Part shown: one piece after another, positions 52,023-62,931 of the stretch
How positions within the stretch are numbered: position 1 is the first letter of the stretch
How the letters are laid out: each line of letters opens with the position of its first letter
Assembly (NCBI RefSeq): GCF_021343995.1
Contig: NZ_JAJTTE010000004.1
Location: 124,001-188,000, forward strand
Direction: 5' to 3'
Origin: Pseudonocardia terrae
Lineage (GTDB): Bacteria; Actinomycetota; Actinomycetes; Mycobacteriales; Pseudonocardiaceae
Length of the DNA: 64,000 bases
Notes under the pieces: model-generated
Seen by the model: only the letters and a program-made list of their open reading frames with translations
Database searches by the model: none
What the model was told of the DNA's origin: nothing
Program-made: the position numbers and the translations under genes

Positions 52023-53642
52023 TCAGCTCCGTCCGGGGCTACGGGAGAACATCGACAGCATGCGGCGGGTCACCGCGAAGCCACCGACGATGTTGATGGC
52101 CGCCAGCAGCACCGCGACCGCGGCCAGGGCCGTGACCAGGGCCCCTCCAGCACCAGCGCCGCCGGTGCCGATCTGCAGGATCGCGCCGACGACGATGATT
52201 CCGGAGATGGCGTTGGTGACCGACATCAGCGGCGTGTGCAGCGCGTGGTGCACGTTCCCGATCACGTAGAAGCCGATCACGATGGCCAGCACGAACACCG
52301 TCAGATGCCCCGCCAGCTCCGCCGGCGCGAACGCCGTGACTCCGAACAACGCCAGCGCACCGAGGATCCCGACCGTGGCCCGCGCCCACGGCGAGCGCTT
52401 CTTCTCCGGCTGGGGCTCGGGCGCGGCGACGACGGGCTGGGCCGCCGGGGCCGCACTGACCGACACCGAAGGCGGCGGCCACAACGTCTCGCCCGCGTGC
52501 GCCACGGTCAGCCCGCGCACCACGACGTCGTCGAGGTCCAGGACCAGCCGCCCGTCCTTGGCCGGGGTGAGCAGCGTGAGCAGGTTCAGCACGTTCGTGC
52601 CGTAGAGCTGCGAGGCCTGCGCCGGCAGCCGGCCCGCCAGGTCGGTGTAACCGATGATCGTGACCCCGTTGTCGGTCACCACCGCCTCACCGGCGACCGT
52701 GCCCGCCACGTTCCCGCCCTGCGCCGCGGCCATGTCCACGATCACGCTGCCCGCGCGCATCGACGCCACATCCGCCGCCGTGATCAGCTTCGGGGCCGGG
52801 CGGCCCGGGATCAGCGCGGTGGTGATGATGATGTCGCAGTCCACGGCCTGCTCGGAGTAGATCTGCGCGGCGCGCCGGTCGTAGGCCTCCGACGTCGCCT
52901 TCGCGTAGCCGTCGGTCGACGCCTCCTGCTCGACCTCCACCGCCAGGTACTCACCCCCCAGCGAGCGCACCTGCTCGGCGACCTCGGCACGCGGGTCGGT
53001 CGCGCGCACGACCGCGCCCAGGCTGTTCGCCGCGGCGATCGCGGCCAGCCCGGCCACGCCGACGCCGGCGACCAGCACCTTCGCCGGCGGGACCTTGCCC
53101 GCCGCCGTGACCTGCCCGGTGAAGAACCGGCCGAACGCGTGCGCCGCCTCGATCACCGCCCGGTACCCGGCGATGTTGGCCATCGAGGACAGCACGTCCA
53201 ACGACTGCGCCCGCGAGATCCGCGGCACCGCGTCCATCGCCAGCGCCGTGACACCCTGCGCGGCCAGCGCCTCGATCCGCTCCGGCTCGAACCGGGGCGC
53301 CAGCATCGACACCAGCGTGCTGCCCGGCCGCAGCCGCTCGATCTCGTCCGCGGCCGGGGCGTCGATCGTGACCACCACGTCGGCGTCCCACACCGGCCCC
53401 TCGGACACCTCCGCGCCGGCGGCGACGTAGGCGGCGTCGTCGAACCCGGCGCGGACACCGGCGCCGGACTCGACTGTGACGGCATAGCCCAGGTCGATCG
53501 CCTTGCGGACCGTCTCCGGGGTCAACGCCACCCGGGTCTCGGCCTTCGTCGACTCCGCCACGACCCCGATCCGCAGCGGGGGCGGTGTCGGGGGCACTGT
53601 CGGGGGCACTGTGGCTTCAGCGGCCTCTGGGCTGTCGCTCAT
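52023..53642 (-). CDS. pntA: NAD(P) transhydrogenase subunit alpha
   Basis: 539 residues: an alanine-dehydrogenase-like NAD(H)-binding domain ([20 protein letters not shown] at the start, [40 protein letters not shown]), then a proline/alanine linker near 420-440, then three or four transmembrane helices in the last 95 residues ([20 protein letters not shown]). It is thus the full-length, fused alpha form as in E. coli rather than the split PntAA/PntAB form. The ATG has GAGGAG upstream. A 15-base palindrome lies about 106 bases before the start. It supplies NADPH or balances pools for the catabolic genes around it. Confidence 0.95.
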   Translation of the reverse strand: MSDSPEAAEATVPPTVPPTPPPLRIGVVAESTKAETRVALTPETVRKAIDLGYAVTVESGAGVRAGFDDAAYVAAGAEVSEGPVWDADVVVTIDAPAADEIERLRPGSTLVSMLAPRFEPERIEALAAQGVTALAMDAVPRISRAQSLDVLSSMANIAGYRAVIEAAHAFGRFFTGQVTAAGKVPPAKVLVAGVGVAGLAAIAAANSLGAVVRATDPRAEVAEQVRSLGGEYLAVEVEQEASTDGYAKATSEAYDRRAAQIYSEQAVDCDIIITTALIPGRPAPKLITAADVASMRAGSVIVDMAAAQGGNVAGTVAGEAVVTDNGVTIIGYTDLAGRLPAQASQLYGTNVLNLLTLLTPAKDGRLVLDLDDVVVRGLTVAHAGETLWPPPSVSVSAAPAAQPVVAAPEPQPEKKRSPWARATVGILGALALFGVTAFAPAELAGHLTVFVLAIVIGFYVIGNVHHALHTPLMSVTNAISGIIVVGAILQIGTGGAGAGGALVTALAAVAVLLAAINIVGGFAVTRRMLSMFSRSPGRS

Positions 53643-53747
53643 TGCTCTCCTCGATGTCCGGCATCTCTGTCGATCGGGAAGTACGGCAGCCCGGCGGGGA
53701 CACGGGCCCGGGCCGACGCGCATCGCGACACTGTGGATCCACGCGGG

Positions 53748-53762
53748 CTTTGCTTGGCAAAG
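53748..53762. promoter_or_regulatory. small palindrome upstream of pntA
   Basis: CTTTGC and GCAAAG are perfect arms around TTG. The site lies in the AT-richer stretch 53745-53800 that probably holds the pntA promoter. It may bind a dimeric regulator. No protein is assigned. Confidence 0.35.
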
Positions 53763-53853
53763 TTAACGTAGTGCTGCACTCCAGCAAGCGACGATTTCGT
53801 CACATCCCCTGAACGGGTGCCGCCCCGGGCTCGCCGGATCCGTCGCTGTCGGC

Positions 53854-53994
53854 TCATGCGGTCACCCGGTGGGCGAGATCCCGCACGGTGGTGGCGAGAT
53901 CGATGTTGCCGCGGTCGTCGCCGCCGGCGTCGAGGAGCACAGCGAGCGCGAGGTCCGCGGCCACGGGTACGACCCGGACGACTCGGCGCGCCAC
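53854..53994 (-). CDS. possible very small hypothetical protein
   Basis: A 46-codon minus-strand frame from a GTG, reading VVRVVPVAADLALAVLLDAG then GDDRGNIDLATTVRDLAHRV, has the look of a short amphipathic protein and is the most protein-like reading in the 430-base gap between pntA and the enoyl-CoA hydratase gene. No ribosome site is seen and an overlapping plus-strand frame also exists, so the call is weak. Confidence 0.3.
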   Translation of the reverse strand: MARRVVRVVPVAADLALAVLLDAGGDDRGNIDLATTVRDLAHRVTA

Positions 53995-54074
53995 ACGCGT
54001 GACGGTACGGCTCGCCCCGCCTCGGGTCTGCCGAATTCAGGCGCGACGCGCGGCCGATCCCGGCCGCGCGGGTG

Positions 54075-54848
54075 TCAGTCCCGGAAGGTCGGCTTCCGCT
54101 TCTCCCGGAACGCGGCGACGCCCTCGGCGAAGTCGGATCCGGCGAAGAGGGCGCGCTGGGCCCGCGCCTCGGCGGTGAGGACCTGCCGCAGGTCGGTGTG
54201 CCCGGCGGCGAAGATCTCCTTCGTCGCGGCGAGCGCGGGCCGGGAGCGTCGGGCCAGCAGGCCGGCCCGCTCCCGCGCCAGCTCGACCGCCTCGCCGGGC
54301 TCGGCGAGGCGCTCGACGAGCCCGATCGTCGCCGCGTGCTCGGCGTCGACGACCTCGCCGAAGAGGATCATCTCGGTCGCCCGGCCCTGGCCGATGCGGC
54401 GCGGCAGGGTCCAGGCGAGCCCGGCGTCGGTCGCGAGGCCGACCCCGCCGAACGAGGCGCAGAGCTTGGCGTCGCGGGCCGCAACGACGTGGTCCGTGGC
54501 CGCGGCGAGGGACAGGCCGGCGCCGTAGGCACCCCCCTCGATCGCGGCGATCACCGGCTTGGGCCCCGCGACGATCGCCTCCACGAGGTCGGCGATGAGC
54601 TGCAGCCGGTGGATGCCCAGCCGCTCGTCGTCGCTCATGGTCGAGATGTCCCCGCCCGCGCAGAAGAAGCCCTCCGCGCCGGTGAGGACGAGGACCCGGA
54701 CCTCGTCGTCGGTCATGGCCGCGAGCACGGCGTCGCGCAGCTCGCGGCGCATCTCGACCGACAACGCGTTGCGCCGCTTCGGGTCGGTCATGGTCAACGT
54801 CCGCACGGGGCCGTGGTCCGCCCGGGCGACGAGATCGTGATCAGACAT
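54075..54848 (-). CDS. enoyl-CoA hydratase/isomerase of the phenylacetate operon
   Basis: 257 residues of the crotonase fold. The oxyanion-hole loops are GAEGFFCAGGDISTM near residue 57 and IEGGAYGAGLSLAAATDHVV near residue 105, with family acidic residues in the following helix (GLATDAGLAWTLPRRIG) partly replaced by Asp. It is the last gene after paaE, overlapping it by eight bases, so it should act in the pathway as the PaaF (2,3-dehydroadipyl-CoA hydratase) or PaaG-type (1,2-epoxyphenylacetyl-CoA isomerase) enzyme. The absence of the classical two catalytic glutamates slightly favours a PaaG-like isomerase role. I cannot decide firmly. Confidence 0.82.
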   Translation of the reverse strand: MSDHDLVARADHGPVRTLTMTDPKRRNALSVEMRRELRDAVLAAMTDDEVRVLVLTGAEGFFCAGGDISTMSDDERLGIHRLQLIADLVEAIVAGPKPVIAAIEGGAYGAGLSLAAATDHVVAARDAKLCASFGGVGLATDAGLAWTLPRRIGQGRATEMILFGEVVDAEHAATIGLVERLAEPGEAVELARERAGLLARRSRPALAATKEIFAAGHTDLRQVLTAEARAQRALFAGSDFAEGVAAFREKRKPTFRD

Positions 54849-55950
54849 CGAAGTCGACGGTGACCGTGTCCGAGACCGGCAGCGTCTGGCAGGTGAGCAC
54901 GAACCCGGCCTCGACCTCCTCGTCCTCGAGGGCGAAGTTGCGGCGCATGGTGACCTCGCCGTCGGTGACCCGGGCCCGGCACGTGCCGCACACCCCGCCC
55001 TTGCAGGCGAAGGGCAGGTCGCCGCGGATCTTCTGCGCGGCGTCGAGCACGGACTGGTTGCGCGGCAGGGTCATCTGCGTGGACCGGCCGTTGAGGACGA
55101 CCGTGACCTCGCTGCCCTCCCCCGCCTCGGCGTCGTCCTCGGCGCGGTGCACCTCGGGCGGCGGCTCGTCGACGTAGAACAGCTCGCGGTGGACGCGCTT
55201 CTTCTCCACCCCGAGCTCGCCCAGCACGGCCACGGCGTCCTCGGTCATGCCGAGCGGGCCGCACAGCCACCAGTGGTCGACGCTCTCGGCGTCGACGAGC
55301 GACCCGAGCAGGATCCGCATCCGGTCGGCGTCGAGCCGGCCGTTGAAGATCTCGGCCTCGGTGGGCTCGCGGGAGAGCACGTTGAGCAGGTGCAGCCGCG
55401 GGCCGTAGGCGTTCTTGAGGTCGGCGATCTCCTCGGTGAACATCACGGTGTCGGTGCGCCGGTTGCCGTAGAGCAGCGTGACGCGGGTGTCCGCGTGCGC
55501 GGCGAGCAGGGACGCGGCGATCGACAGCACCGGCGTGATGCCCGAGCCCGCGGCGATCAGCCCGTGGTGGGTGCCCGCGGCCAGCTCCGGGGTGAAGGAC
55601 CCGGCGGGCGGGCCGACCTCGATCTCGTCGCCGACCTCGAGCCGGTCGACCAGCCACTCGGAGAACAGGCCGCCGTCGACGCGGCGCACCCCGACCTTGG
55701 GCTCGGCGCCGGCCGGCGCACAGATCGAGTAGGAGCGACGCTCCTCGCCGGCCTCGGTCTCCAGCCGGAGCGTGAGGTACTGACCGGGGCGGAACGTGTA
55801 GTCCGCGCGCAGGCCCTCAGGCACGGCGAAGGTGACGGCGACGGCGTCGTCGCACAGCCGCTCGAGTCCGGACACCCGCAGCCGGTGGAACCCGGACTCG
55901 CGGGGCTCGACGACCTCGTCGTCAACGCGCGTGTCGGCGGCGGTGGTCAC
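54841..55950 (-). CDS. paaE: 1,2-phenylacetyl-CoA epoxidase reductase subunit
   Basis: 369 residues: an FNR-type flavin domain (RPGQYLTLRLETEAGEERR with YSICAP next), an NAD(P)H-binding domain (GLIAAGSGITPVLSIAASLL, RVTLLYGNRRTDTVMF) and a C-terminal plant-type ferredoxin with the 2Fe-2S cysteines in CKGGVCGTCRARV and a later FVLTCQTLP. It passes electrons from NADPH to the PaaA di-iron centre. The GTG start lies one base after the paaD stop. It is the last of the five epoxidase genes, with the hydratase gene coupled behind it. Confidence 0.93.
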   Translation of the reverse strand: MTTAADTRVDDEVVEPRESGFHRLRVSGLERLCDDAVAVTFAVPEGLRADYTFRPGQYLTLRLETEAGEERRSYSICAPAGAEPKVGVRRVDGGLFSEWLVDRLEVGDEIEVGPPAGSFTPELAAGTHHGLIAAGSGITPVLSIAASLLAAHADTRVTLLYGNRRTDTVMFTEEIADLKNAYGPRLHLLNVLSREPTEAEIFNGRLDADRMRILLGSLVDAESVDHWWLCGPLGMTEDAVAVLGELGVEKKRVHRELFYVDEPPPEVHRAEDDAEAGEGSEVTVVLNGRSTQMTLPRNQSVLDAAQKIRGDLPFACKGGVCGTCRARVTDGEVTMRRNFALEDEEVEAGFVLTCQTLPVSDTVTVDFDV

Positions 55951-55951
55951 C

Positions 55952-56470
55952 TCAGATCTCCTTCATGTGCTCGAACGGCTCCTGGCAGGACGGGCAGCGG
56001 CGCAGCGCGGTGCACGCCGTCGGGCCGAAGCGGGAGAACTCCTCGGTCGCCGGGGCCCCGCAGCGCGGGCAGCGGACCTGCGACGACGGCGCGCTCAGCG
56101 TGAGCGGGATCGGCCCGGCGGCCCGGGCGGGCGCCTTCCCGGGCGGGGCGATGCCGGCCTCGGCGAGCTTGCGCCGGCCGGCCTCGCTGATCCAGTCGGT
56201 GCTCCACGCCGGCGAGAAGACGGTGCGGACCTCGACGGTGCGGTAGCCGGCCTCGCCCAGCGCGATCCGGATGTCGTCGCGCATGACCTCGATCGCCGGG
56301 CAGCCCGAGTACGTCGGGGTGATCGTGACGACCACGGACCCGTCGTGGTCCTCGACCGAGCGGATCACGCCGAGGTCGTCGAGGGTCAGCATGGGCATCT
56401 CGGGGTCCACGACCCGGGCGACGACGTCCCGCGCGCCCAGGTCCACCCGCAGCTCGGACCCGGTCACCAT
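55952..56470 (-). CDS. paaD: phenylacetyl-CoA epoxidase maturation protein
   Basis: 172 residues: an MIP18/DUF59 domain at the N-terminus (DVVARVVDPEMPMLTLDDLG, then TPTYSGCPAIEVMRDDIRIA) and a C-terminal zinc/iron-binding tail with CPRCGAPAT and CPSCQEPFEHMKEI. PaaD is required for assembly of the epoxidase iron centre. The ATG overlaps the paaC stop by seven bases. All usual features are present. Confidence 0.93.
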   Translation of the reverse strand: MVTGSELRVDLGARDVVARVVDPEMPMLTLDDLGVIRSVEDHDGSVVVTITPTYSGCPAIEVMRDDIRIALGEAGYRTVEVRTVFSPAWSTDWISEAGRRKLAEAGIAPPGKAPARAAGPIPLTLSAPSSQVRCPRCGAPATEEFSRFGPTACTALRRCPSCQEPFEHMKEI

Positions 56471-57387
56471 GTCGCCCCCGGGTGCTCGCGGGCGACGCTC
56501 TGCATCTCGGCCAAAACGTGCCCGAGGCGTTCGGTGTGGATGCCCTGCCGGCCGCTCCGCCCGCCGATCGTGCCCACCGGAGCCACCTCGGGGCGAGCCA
56601 GGGTGGCCTGCTCCAGGACCTGCGCCAGGACGGCGTCGAACTCCTCGCGGGTCCCCGCGGGGTCGACCGCGACGCCGGCCTCGACGAGCCGGCGCTCCTC
56701 GTCGGAGGTGCGGAACAGCTCCTCCACGTACGGCCACGCCCACTCCAGCCCGGCCTGCATCCGCCGGTGTGACTCCTCCGTGCCGTCGCCCAGGCGCAGG
56801 GCCCAGCGGGCGGCGTAGTCGCGGTGGTAGGTCAGCTCCTTGACGCCCTTGCCTGCGACGGCGGCGATCACCGGGTCGGCCGAGCCCAGCAGCCGGTGCA
56901 GCAGCGCGAGCCGCCACGTCGAGAAGATCAGCAGCCGGGCGATGCACCGCGCGAAGTCGAGGTCGTCGGACTGCTCGGCCAGCGCGATGTTGCGGAACCC
57001 GGCCTGGTCGCGCAGATAGGCGAAGGCGTCCTCGCCGCGGCCCCGCCCCTCGACGTGGCCGGCGCGGCTGAGCAGCACGCGGGCCTGGCCGAGCAGGTCG
57101 AGCGCGGTGTTGGCCAGCGCGACCTCCTCCTCCAGCTCCGGCGCGTTGGCCACCCACTCCGAGAGGCGCTGGCTGTAGATCAGCGCGTCGTCGCCGAGCA
57201 TCTGGCAGTACGCCGCGAGATCGGCCGGGTCGGTGCCCTCGGGCACCGGTGCGCTGATCTCGGCCTCGACGTCCTCGAAGCCCGTGCCGAACGCCCAGCG
57301 CGGGTCGTCGTGCTCGGTGGTCTCCGACAGCGACTGATAGGCGTTGGTCGCGTCGTGCTCGCCCTGGTGCACCTCGTGCGGACTCAC
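56464..57387 (-). CDS. paaC: 1,2-phenylacetyl-CoA epoxidase structural subunit
   Basis: 307 residues, all-helical ferritin-like PaaC subunit: YCQMLGDDALIYSQRLSEWV, EVALANTALDLLGQARVLLS, LLIFSTWRLALLHRLLGSAD and YHRDYAARWALRLGDGTEES. PaaC pairs with PaaA in the catalytic complex but lacks a full di-iron site. The N-terminal extension of about 40 residues ([12 protein letters not shown]) is longer than in enterobacteria. The GTG overlaps the paaB stop (GTGA). Confidence 0.93.
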   Translation of the reverse strand: MSPHEVHQGEHDATNAYQSLSETTEHDDPRWAFGTGFEDVEAEISAPVPEGTDPADLAAYCQMLGDDALIYSQRLSEWVANAPELEEEVALANTALDLLGQARVLLSRAGHVEGRGRGEDAFAYLRDQAGFRNIALAEQSDDLDFARCIARLLIFSTWRLALLHRLLGSADPVIAAVAGKGVKELTYHRDYAARWALRLGDGTEESHRRMQAGLEWAWPYVEELFRTSDEERRLVEAGVAVDPAGTREEFDAVLAQVLEQATLARPEVAPVGTIGGRSGRQGIHTERLGHVLAEMQSVAREHPGATW

Positions 57388-57773
57388 AGGTGGGGCACCT
57401 CCTCCGGGATCGCGTAGAAGGTCGGGTGCCGGTAGACCTTGTCGCCCGACGGCGCGAAGAACGGGTCCTTCTCCGCCGGGCTGGAGGCGGTGATGTCCTC
57501 GGCCTTGACCACCCAGATGGACACGCCCTCGTTGCGCCGGGTGTAGAGGTCGCGGGCGTTGTGCAGCGCCATCTCGGCGTCGGCCGCGTGCAGCGAGCCC
57601 ACGTGCACGTGGTTCAGGCCGCGCTTGCCGCGCACGAACACCTCGTACAGCGGCCAGTCCCGCCGCTTCACACCCTGCCCCTTCTCGATGGCACCGGTGG
57701 GCACCCCGGTCGTCGGGACGGCGCCGTGTCCGCCCTCGGCCGTCACCTCAGGGGTCTCGTCGCTGGGGATCAC
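57384..57773 (-). CDS. paaB: 1,2-phenylacetyl-CoA epoxidase small subunit
   Basis: 129 residues. The PaaB core is [40 protein letters not shown] and [20 protein letters not shown], ending [20 protein letters not shown]. PaaB bridges the PaaA-PaaC dimers. The GTG at 57773 (IPSDETPEV...) overlaps the paaA stop (GTGA) and gives an N-terminal tail of about 38 residues compared with E. coli PaaB. Confidence 0.93.
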   Translation of the reverse strand: MIPSDETPEVTAEGGHGAVPTTGVPTGAIEKGQGVKRRDWPLYEVFVRGKRGLNHVHVGSLHAADAEMALHNARDLYTRRNEGVSIWVVKAEDITASSPAEKDPFFAPSGDKVYRHPTFYAIPEEVPHL

Positions 57774-58732
57774 ACCGCCTCCTGCTTCTTCGCCGCCTGC
57801 TTGTCCGCATAAGCCCGGGCCGCCTCGCGCACCCACGCCCCGTTCTCGTGCGCGCGGCGCCGATGGGCGACCCGCTGGGCGTTGGTCGGGCCGGCCCCGG
57901 TGATGACCGCCTTGAACTCCGACCAGTCCGGCTCACCGAAGTCGTGCGCCTGCCGCTCGGAGTTCCACCGCAGGTCCGGGTCGGGCAGCGTGACGCCCAG
58001 TGCCGCGGCCTGCGGGACGGTCATGTCGACGAAGCGCTGGCGCAGCTCGTCGTTGGTGTGCCGTTTGATGTTCCACGCCATCGACTGCTGGGTGTTCGGG
58101 GAGTCGCCGTCGGCCGGGCCGAACATCATCAGCGACGGCCACCACCACCGGTTCACCGACTCCTGCACCATGGCCTTCTGCTCCGGCGTGCCGTTGACCA
58201 TGGCCAGCAGCAGCTCGTAGCCCTGCCGCTGGTGGAACGACTCCTCCTTGCAGATCCGCACCATCGCCCGCGCGTAGGGCCCGTACGAGCAGCGGCACAG
58301 CGGGACCTGGTTGCAGATCGCCGCGCCGTCGACCAGCCAGCCGATCACCCCGACGTCGGCGTAGGTCAGGGTCGGGTAGTTGAAGATCGAGGAGTACTTC
58401 TGCTTCGACTCGATCAGCTTCTCGGTCAGCTCCTCGCGGTCCACGCCGAGCGTCTCGGCCGCCGCGTAGAGATACATCCCGTGCCCGGCCTCGTCCTGCA
58501 CCTTGGCCAGCAGGATCGCCTTGCGCCGCAGCGACGGCGCCCGGGAGATCCAGTTGCCCTCCGGCTGCATCCCGATGATCTCGGAGTGCGCGTGCTGCGC
58601 GATCTGGCGGATCAGCGTCTTCCGGTAGGCCTCGGGCATCCAGTCCCGCGGCTCGATCCGCTGGTCGGCGTCGATCGTGGCCTGGAACTCGTCCTCGAAC
58701 GCGTGGTGGGAGCGCTCGTCGGTCGCGGTCAT
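57770..58732 (-). CDS. paaA: 1,2-phenylacetyl-CoA epoxidase catalytic subunit
   Basis: 320 residues, the di-iron oxygenase subunit that epoxidises the aromatic ring of phenylacetyl-CoA. Ligand-bearing helices are visible in [40 protein letters not shown] (EAGH motif) and [20 protein letters not shown] (EESFH motif). GGAGG precedes the ATG at 58732. It heads the paaABCDE operon, with a PaaR-like operator 15-32 bases upstream. Confidence 0.95.
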   Translation of the reverse strand: MTATDERSHHAFEDEFQATIDADQRIEPRDWMPEAYRKTLIRQIAQHAHSEIIGMQPEGNWISRAPSLRRKAILLAKVQDEAGHGMYLYAAAETLGVDREELTEKLIESKQKYSSIFNYPTLTYADVGVIGWLVDGAAICNQVPLCRCSYGPYARAMVRICKEESFHQRQGYELLLAMVNGTPEQKAMVQESVNRWWWPSLMMFGPADGDSPNTQQSMAWNIKRHTNDELRQRFVDMTVPQAAALGVTLPDPDLRWNSERQAHDFGEPDWSEFKAVITGAGPTNAQRVAHRRRAHENGAWVREAARAYADKQAAKKQEAV

Positions 58733-58746
58733 CGCGAACCTCCAAA

Positions 58747-58764
58747 ACCGAATGTTCGTTCGTC
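58747..58764. promoter_or_regulatory. PaaR-like TetR operator before paaA
   Basis: ACCGAATGTTCGTTCGTC matches 14 of 18 bases of the near-perfect palindrome at 59557-59574 upstream of the thiolase gene. It is located directly before the paaA ribosome site, where a bound repressor would block transcription. The TetR gene between the two operons is the likely source. Confidence 0.7.
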
Positions 58765-58825
58765 TGATGATGGCGCACCGCGGCCGCCCACGCAAGCGGG
58801 GGCGCCAACTCACCCGGGCGAGGCA

Positions 58826-59473
58826 TCAGGCAGGCGGGATGATCCCCTCGGAGACCATGCGGACGACCTGGGCGGGAAGGTGCTCCGACGCCGGCCGCCC
58901 GGGCCGGTACCACTCGATGATCGAGTTGACCGTGCCGGACAGCAGCCGCGCCGCCAGCCAGGGCTCGACACCCGCCCTGACCTCGCCGTCCTCCACCGCC
59001 TCGGCGACGAGCGAGGCGATGGTGGCGTCGAAGGCCCGGCGCCGGGCGAGCGCCCACCGCTCGATGTCGGTGTTGCCGCGCACCCGCAGGAGCAACGTCA
59101 CGTAGGGCAGCTCCGTGGTGAGCACCTCGACCTGGCGTCCGATGATGTGCTGCAGGCGCCCCAGGGCCGGCCCGCTCTGCGAGGCGGGCTCGTCGAGGAT
59201 GCCGAACAGGCCGTCGAGCGCGCGCTCGAGCGCGGCCCGCAGGAGCTCCTCCTTGCCGCTCACGTGGTGGTAGAAGGAGGACTTCGTGATCCCCGCGGCC
59301 CGCGAGAGGTCCTCCATGGAGGTGGCGTCGTACCCGCGGGCGTTGAACTCCTGCACCGCCACGGCCAGCAGGGACCGGGCGTCGTAGACGGGCCGGCGGG
59401 CGCCGGCGGCACCTCGGGCGCGTCGCGTCCGTGCTGCCGGCCGCGCGGGCGGTTCGGCGGGCGCGGCCGTCAT
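58826..59473 (-). CDS. TetR-family regulator of phenylacetate genes (PaaR-like)
   Basis: 215 residues: basic N-terminus, TetR helix-turn-helix at about 35-80 (LLAVAVQEFNARGYDATSME, DLSRAAGITKSSFYHHVSGK), and a ligand domain ending AARLLSGTVNSIIEWYRPGR. It lies between paaABCDE and the thiolase-paaZ-paaK operon, with matching operator sites on both sides, as for actinobacterial PaaR repressors released by phenylacetyl-CoA. The effector is inferred from the family. Confidence 0.88.
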   Translation of the reverse strand: MTAAPAEPPARPAARTRRARGAAGARRPVYDARSLLAVAVQEFNARGYDATSMEDLSRAAGITKSSFYHHVSGKEELLRAALERALDGLFGILDEPASQSGPALGRLQHIIGRQVEVLTTELPYVTLLLRVRGNTDIERWALARRRAFDATIASLVAEAVEDGEVRAGVEPWLAARLLSGTVNSIIEWYRPGRPASEHLPAQVVRMVSEGIIPPA

Positions 59474-59556
59474 CGCACCCCTCCCACGACGGTCCCGACG
59501 TCGTCGGTGACATCGCCCCTGTCGGTCGGCACGCGCTCATGCTAACCTCCCCGGCA

Positions 59557-59574
59557 ACCGAACGATCGTTCGCC
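59557..59574. promoter_or_regulatory. PaaR-like TetR operator before the thiolase gene
   Basis: ACCGAACGATCGTTCGCC contains the perfect palindrome CGAACGATCGTTCG. It lies between the TetR gene and the thiolase ATG, just past a TAACCT -10-like box at 59543-59548, so binding would block elongation or initiation. It matches the paaA site. Confidence 0.75.
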
Positions 59575-59607
59575 GACGCAGACACCGATCGGAGGCCGGG
59601 CGGCCAG

Positions 59608-60852
<1,245 letters not shown>

Positions 60853-60888
60853 GACCGTCCGACCCGGCTCCACCACGAGAGGGACCGC

Positions 60889-62931
60889 ATGACCACCCCG
60901 CTTCTGCGCAGCTACGTCTCCGGCGACTGGCACACCGCGACCGATCCCGGTCGCCCGCTCTTCGACGCCGTGACCGGCGAGGAGATCGCCCGGGTCTCGT
61001 CGACCGGGGTCGACTTCGGTGCGGCCCTGGCCCACGGCCGCGAGGTCGGCGGGCCGGCGCTGCGCGAGCTGACCTTCCACCAGCGCGCGGCGCTGCTCAA
61101 GGCGCTCGGCCAGCACCTGCGTGAGCACCGCGAGGAGCTCTACGCCGTCTCCGCACGGACCGGCGCCACCCTCGGCGACTCGAAGTTCGACGTCGACGGC
61201 GGCATCGGCGTGCTGCTCGCCTACGCCTCCAAGGCCAAGCGCGAGCTGCCCAACGACACCGTCTACGTCGACGGCGCGGTCGAGCCGCTCGGACGCGGTG
61301 GCACCTTCCTCGGCCAGCACCTCTGCGTGCCGCTGCGCGGGGTCGCAGTGCAGGTCAACGCCTTCAACTTCCCGGTCTGGGGGCCGCTGGAGAAGTTCGC
61401 CCCGGCGTTCCTCGCCGGCGTCCCGAGCCTGATCAAGCCGGCCAGCCCGACCGCGTTCCTCACCGCGAAGCTCGTCGAGCTGATCGTGGACTCGGGGATC
61501 CTGCCCGCCGGCACGCTGCAGTTCGTGGCCGGCTCGCTCGGCGACACCTTCGACCACCTCACGGGCCAGGACCTGGTCTCGTTCACCGGTTCCGCCTCCA
61601 CCGCGCAGACCCTGCGCACCCACCCGGCGATCGTGCGCAACGCGGTGCGGTTCACCGCCGAGGCCGACTCGCTCAACCTGTCGGCCCTGGGCCCCGACGC
61701 CACCCCGGGCACGGACGAGTTCGACCTGTTCGTCAAGGGCCTGGTCGCGGAGATGACGGTCAAGGCCGGGCAGAAGTGCACCGCCATCCGCCGCGCCTTC
61801 GTCCCCGCCCCGCACGTCGACGCCGTCGTCGAGGCCGTGTCCGCGCGCCTGGCCAGGACCACGATCGGCGACCCGACGAGCGAGGGCGTCCGCATGGGCG
61901 CGCTGGCCAGCCTGGACCAGCGCGAGGAGGTCCGCCGCAGCGTCAAGGCCCTCGCCGACGCCGGCCGGATCGTCTTCGGCGACCCGGAGAAGGTCGAGGT
62001 GGTCGACGCCGACGCCGACCGGGGCGCGTTCGTCTCGCCGATCCTGCTGGTCGGGGACCCGGAGCGGGCCGAGCCGCACGAGGTCGAGGCCTTCGGTCCG
62101 GTCTCGACGGTCCTCCCGTACGAGACCGCGGCGCAGCTGATCGACTACGCCGCCCGCGGGCAGGGCAGCCTCGCCGGCTCGATCGTGACCGCGGACCCGG
62201 CGTTCGCCCGCGAGGTCGTGCTCGGTACCGCCGCCTTCCACGGCCGGCTGCTGGTGCTCAACGGCAAGGACGCCAAGGAGTCGACCGGGCACGGGTCCCC
62301 GCTGCCCCAGCTCGTCCACGGCGGCCCCGGCCGCGCCGGCGGCGGCGAGGAGATGGGCGGCATCCGTGGCGTGCTGCACCACATGCAGCGCACCGCGATC
62401 CAGGCCGACCCCGACACCCTCGCCACCATCACCGGCCGGTGGGTCGCGGGCGCCGAGCGCCGCGAGACCGAACGGCACCCCTTCCGGCTGCACCTCGAGG
62501 AGCTCAAGCCCGGCGACACGATCGTCGCCGGTCCGCGGCGGGTCAGCCAGGAGGACGTGGAGCACTTCGCCGAGTTCACCGGCGACACCTTCTACGCCCA
62601 CATGGACGCCGAGGCCGCGGCGGCGAACCCGCTGTTCGGCGAGCGCGTCGCGCACGGCTACCTGATCGTGTCGCTGGCCGCGGGCCTGTTCGTCGACCCC
62701 GACCCGGGACCCGTGCTGGCCAACTTCGGCGTCGACAACCTGCGGTTCCTCACCCCGGTCAAGTTCGGCGACGAGCTCACGGTGACCCTGACCTGCAAGC
62801 AGCTCACCCCGCGCGAGTCCGCGGGGTACGGCGAGGTCCGTTGGGACGCCGACGTCACCCGCCAGGACGGCGAGTCCGTCGCCCGCTACGACGTGCTCAC
62901 CCTCGTCGCCAAGAAGGACGGTGCGGCATGA
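60889..62931 (+). CDS. paaZ: bifunctional oxepin-CoA hydrolase / semialdehyde dehydrogenase
   Basis: 680 residues: an aldehyde dehydrogenase domain to about residue 520 (VQVNAFNFPVWGPLEKFAPA; catalytic cysteine in VKAGQKCTAIRRAFVPA) followed by a MaoC-like hydratase domain (FAEFTGDTFYAHMDAEAAAA, then ERVAHGYLIVSLAAGLFV). PaaZ opens the oxepin-CoA ring and oxidises the resulting semialdehyde. The ATG follows GAGAGGGACC. Its stop overlaps paaK by four bases (ATGA). Length matches the family. Confidence 0.95.
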   Translation: MTTPLLRSYVSGDWHTATDPGRPLFDAVTGEEIARVSSTGVDFGAALAHGREVGGPALRELTFHQRAALLKALGQHLREHREELYAVSARTGATLGDSKFDVDGGIGVLLAYASKAKRELPNDTVYVDGAVEPLGRGGTFLGQHLCVPLRGVAVQVNAFNFPVWGPLEKFAPAFLAGVPSLIKPASPTAFLTAKLVELIVDSGILPAGTLQFVAGSLGDTFDHLTGQDLVSFTGSASTAQTLRTHPAIVRNAVRFTAEADSLNLSALGPDATPGTDEFDLFVKGLVAEMTVKAGQKCTAIRRAFVPAPHVDAVVEAVSARLARTTIGDPTSEGVRMGALASLDQREEVRRSVKALADAGRIVFGDPEKVEVVDADADRGAFVSPILLVGDPERAEPHEVEAFGPVSTVLPYETAAQLIDYAARGQGSLAGSIVTADPAFAREVVLGTAAFHGRLLVLNGKDAKESTGHGSPLPQLVHGGPGRAGGGEEMGGIRGVLHHMQRTAIQADPDTLATITGRWVAGAERRETERHPFRLHLEELKPGDTIVAGPRRVSQEDVEHFAEFTGDTFYAHMDAEAAAANPLFGERVAHGYLIVSLAAGLFVDPDPGPVLANFGVDNLRFLTPVKFGDELTVTLTCKQLTPRESAGYGEVRWDADVTRQDGESVARYDVLTLVAKKDGAA

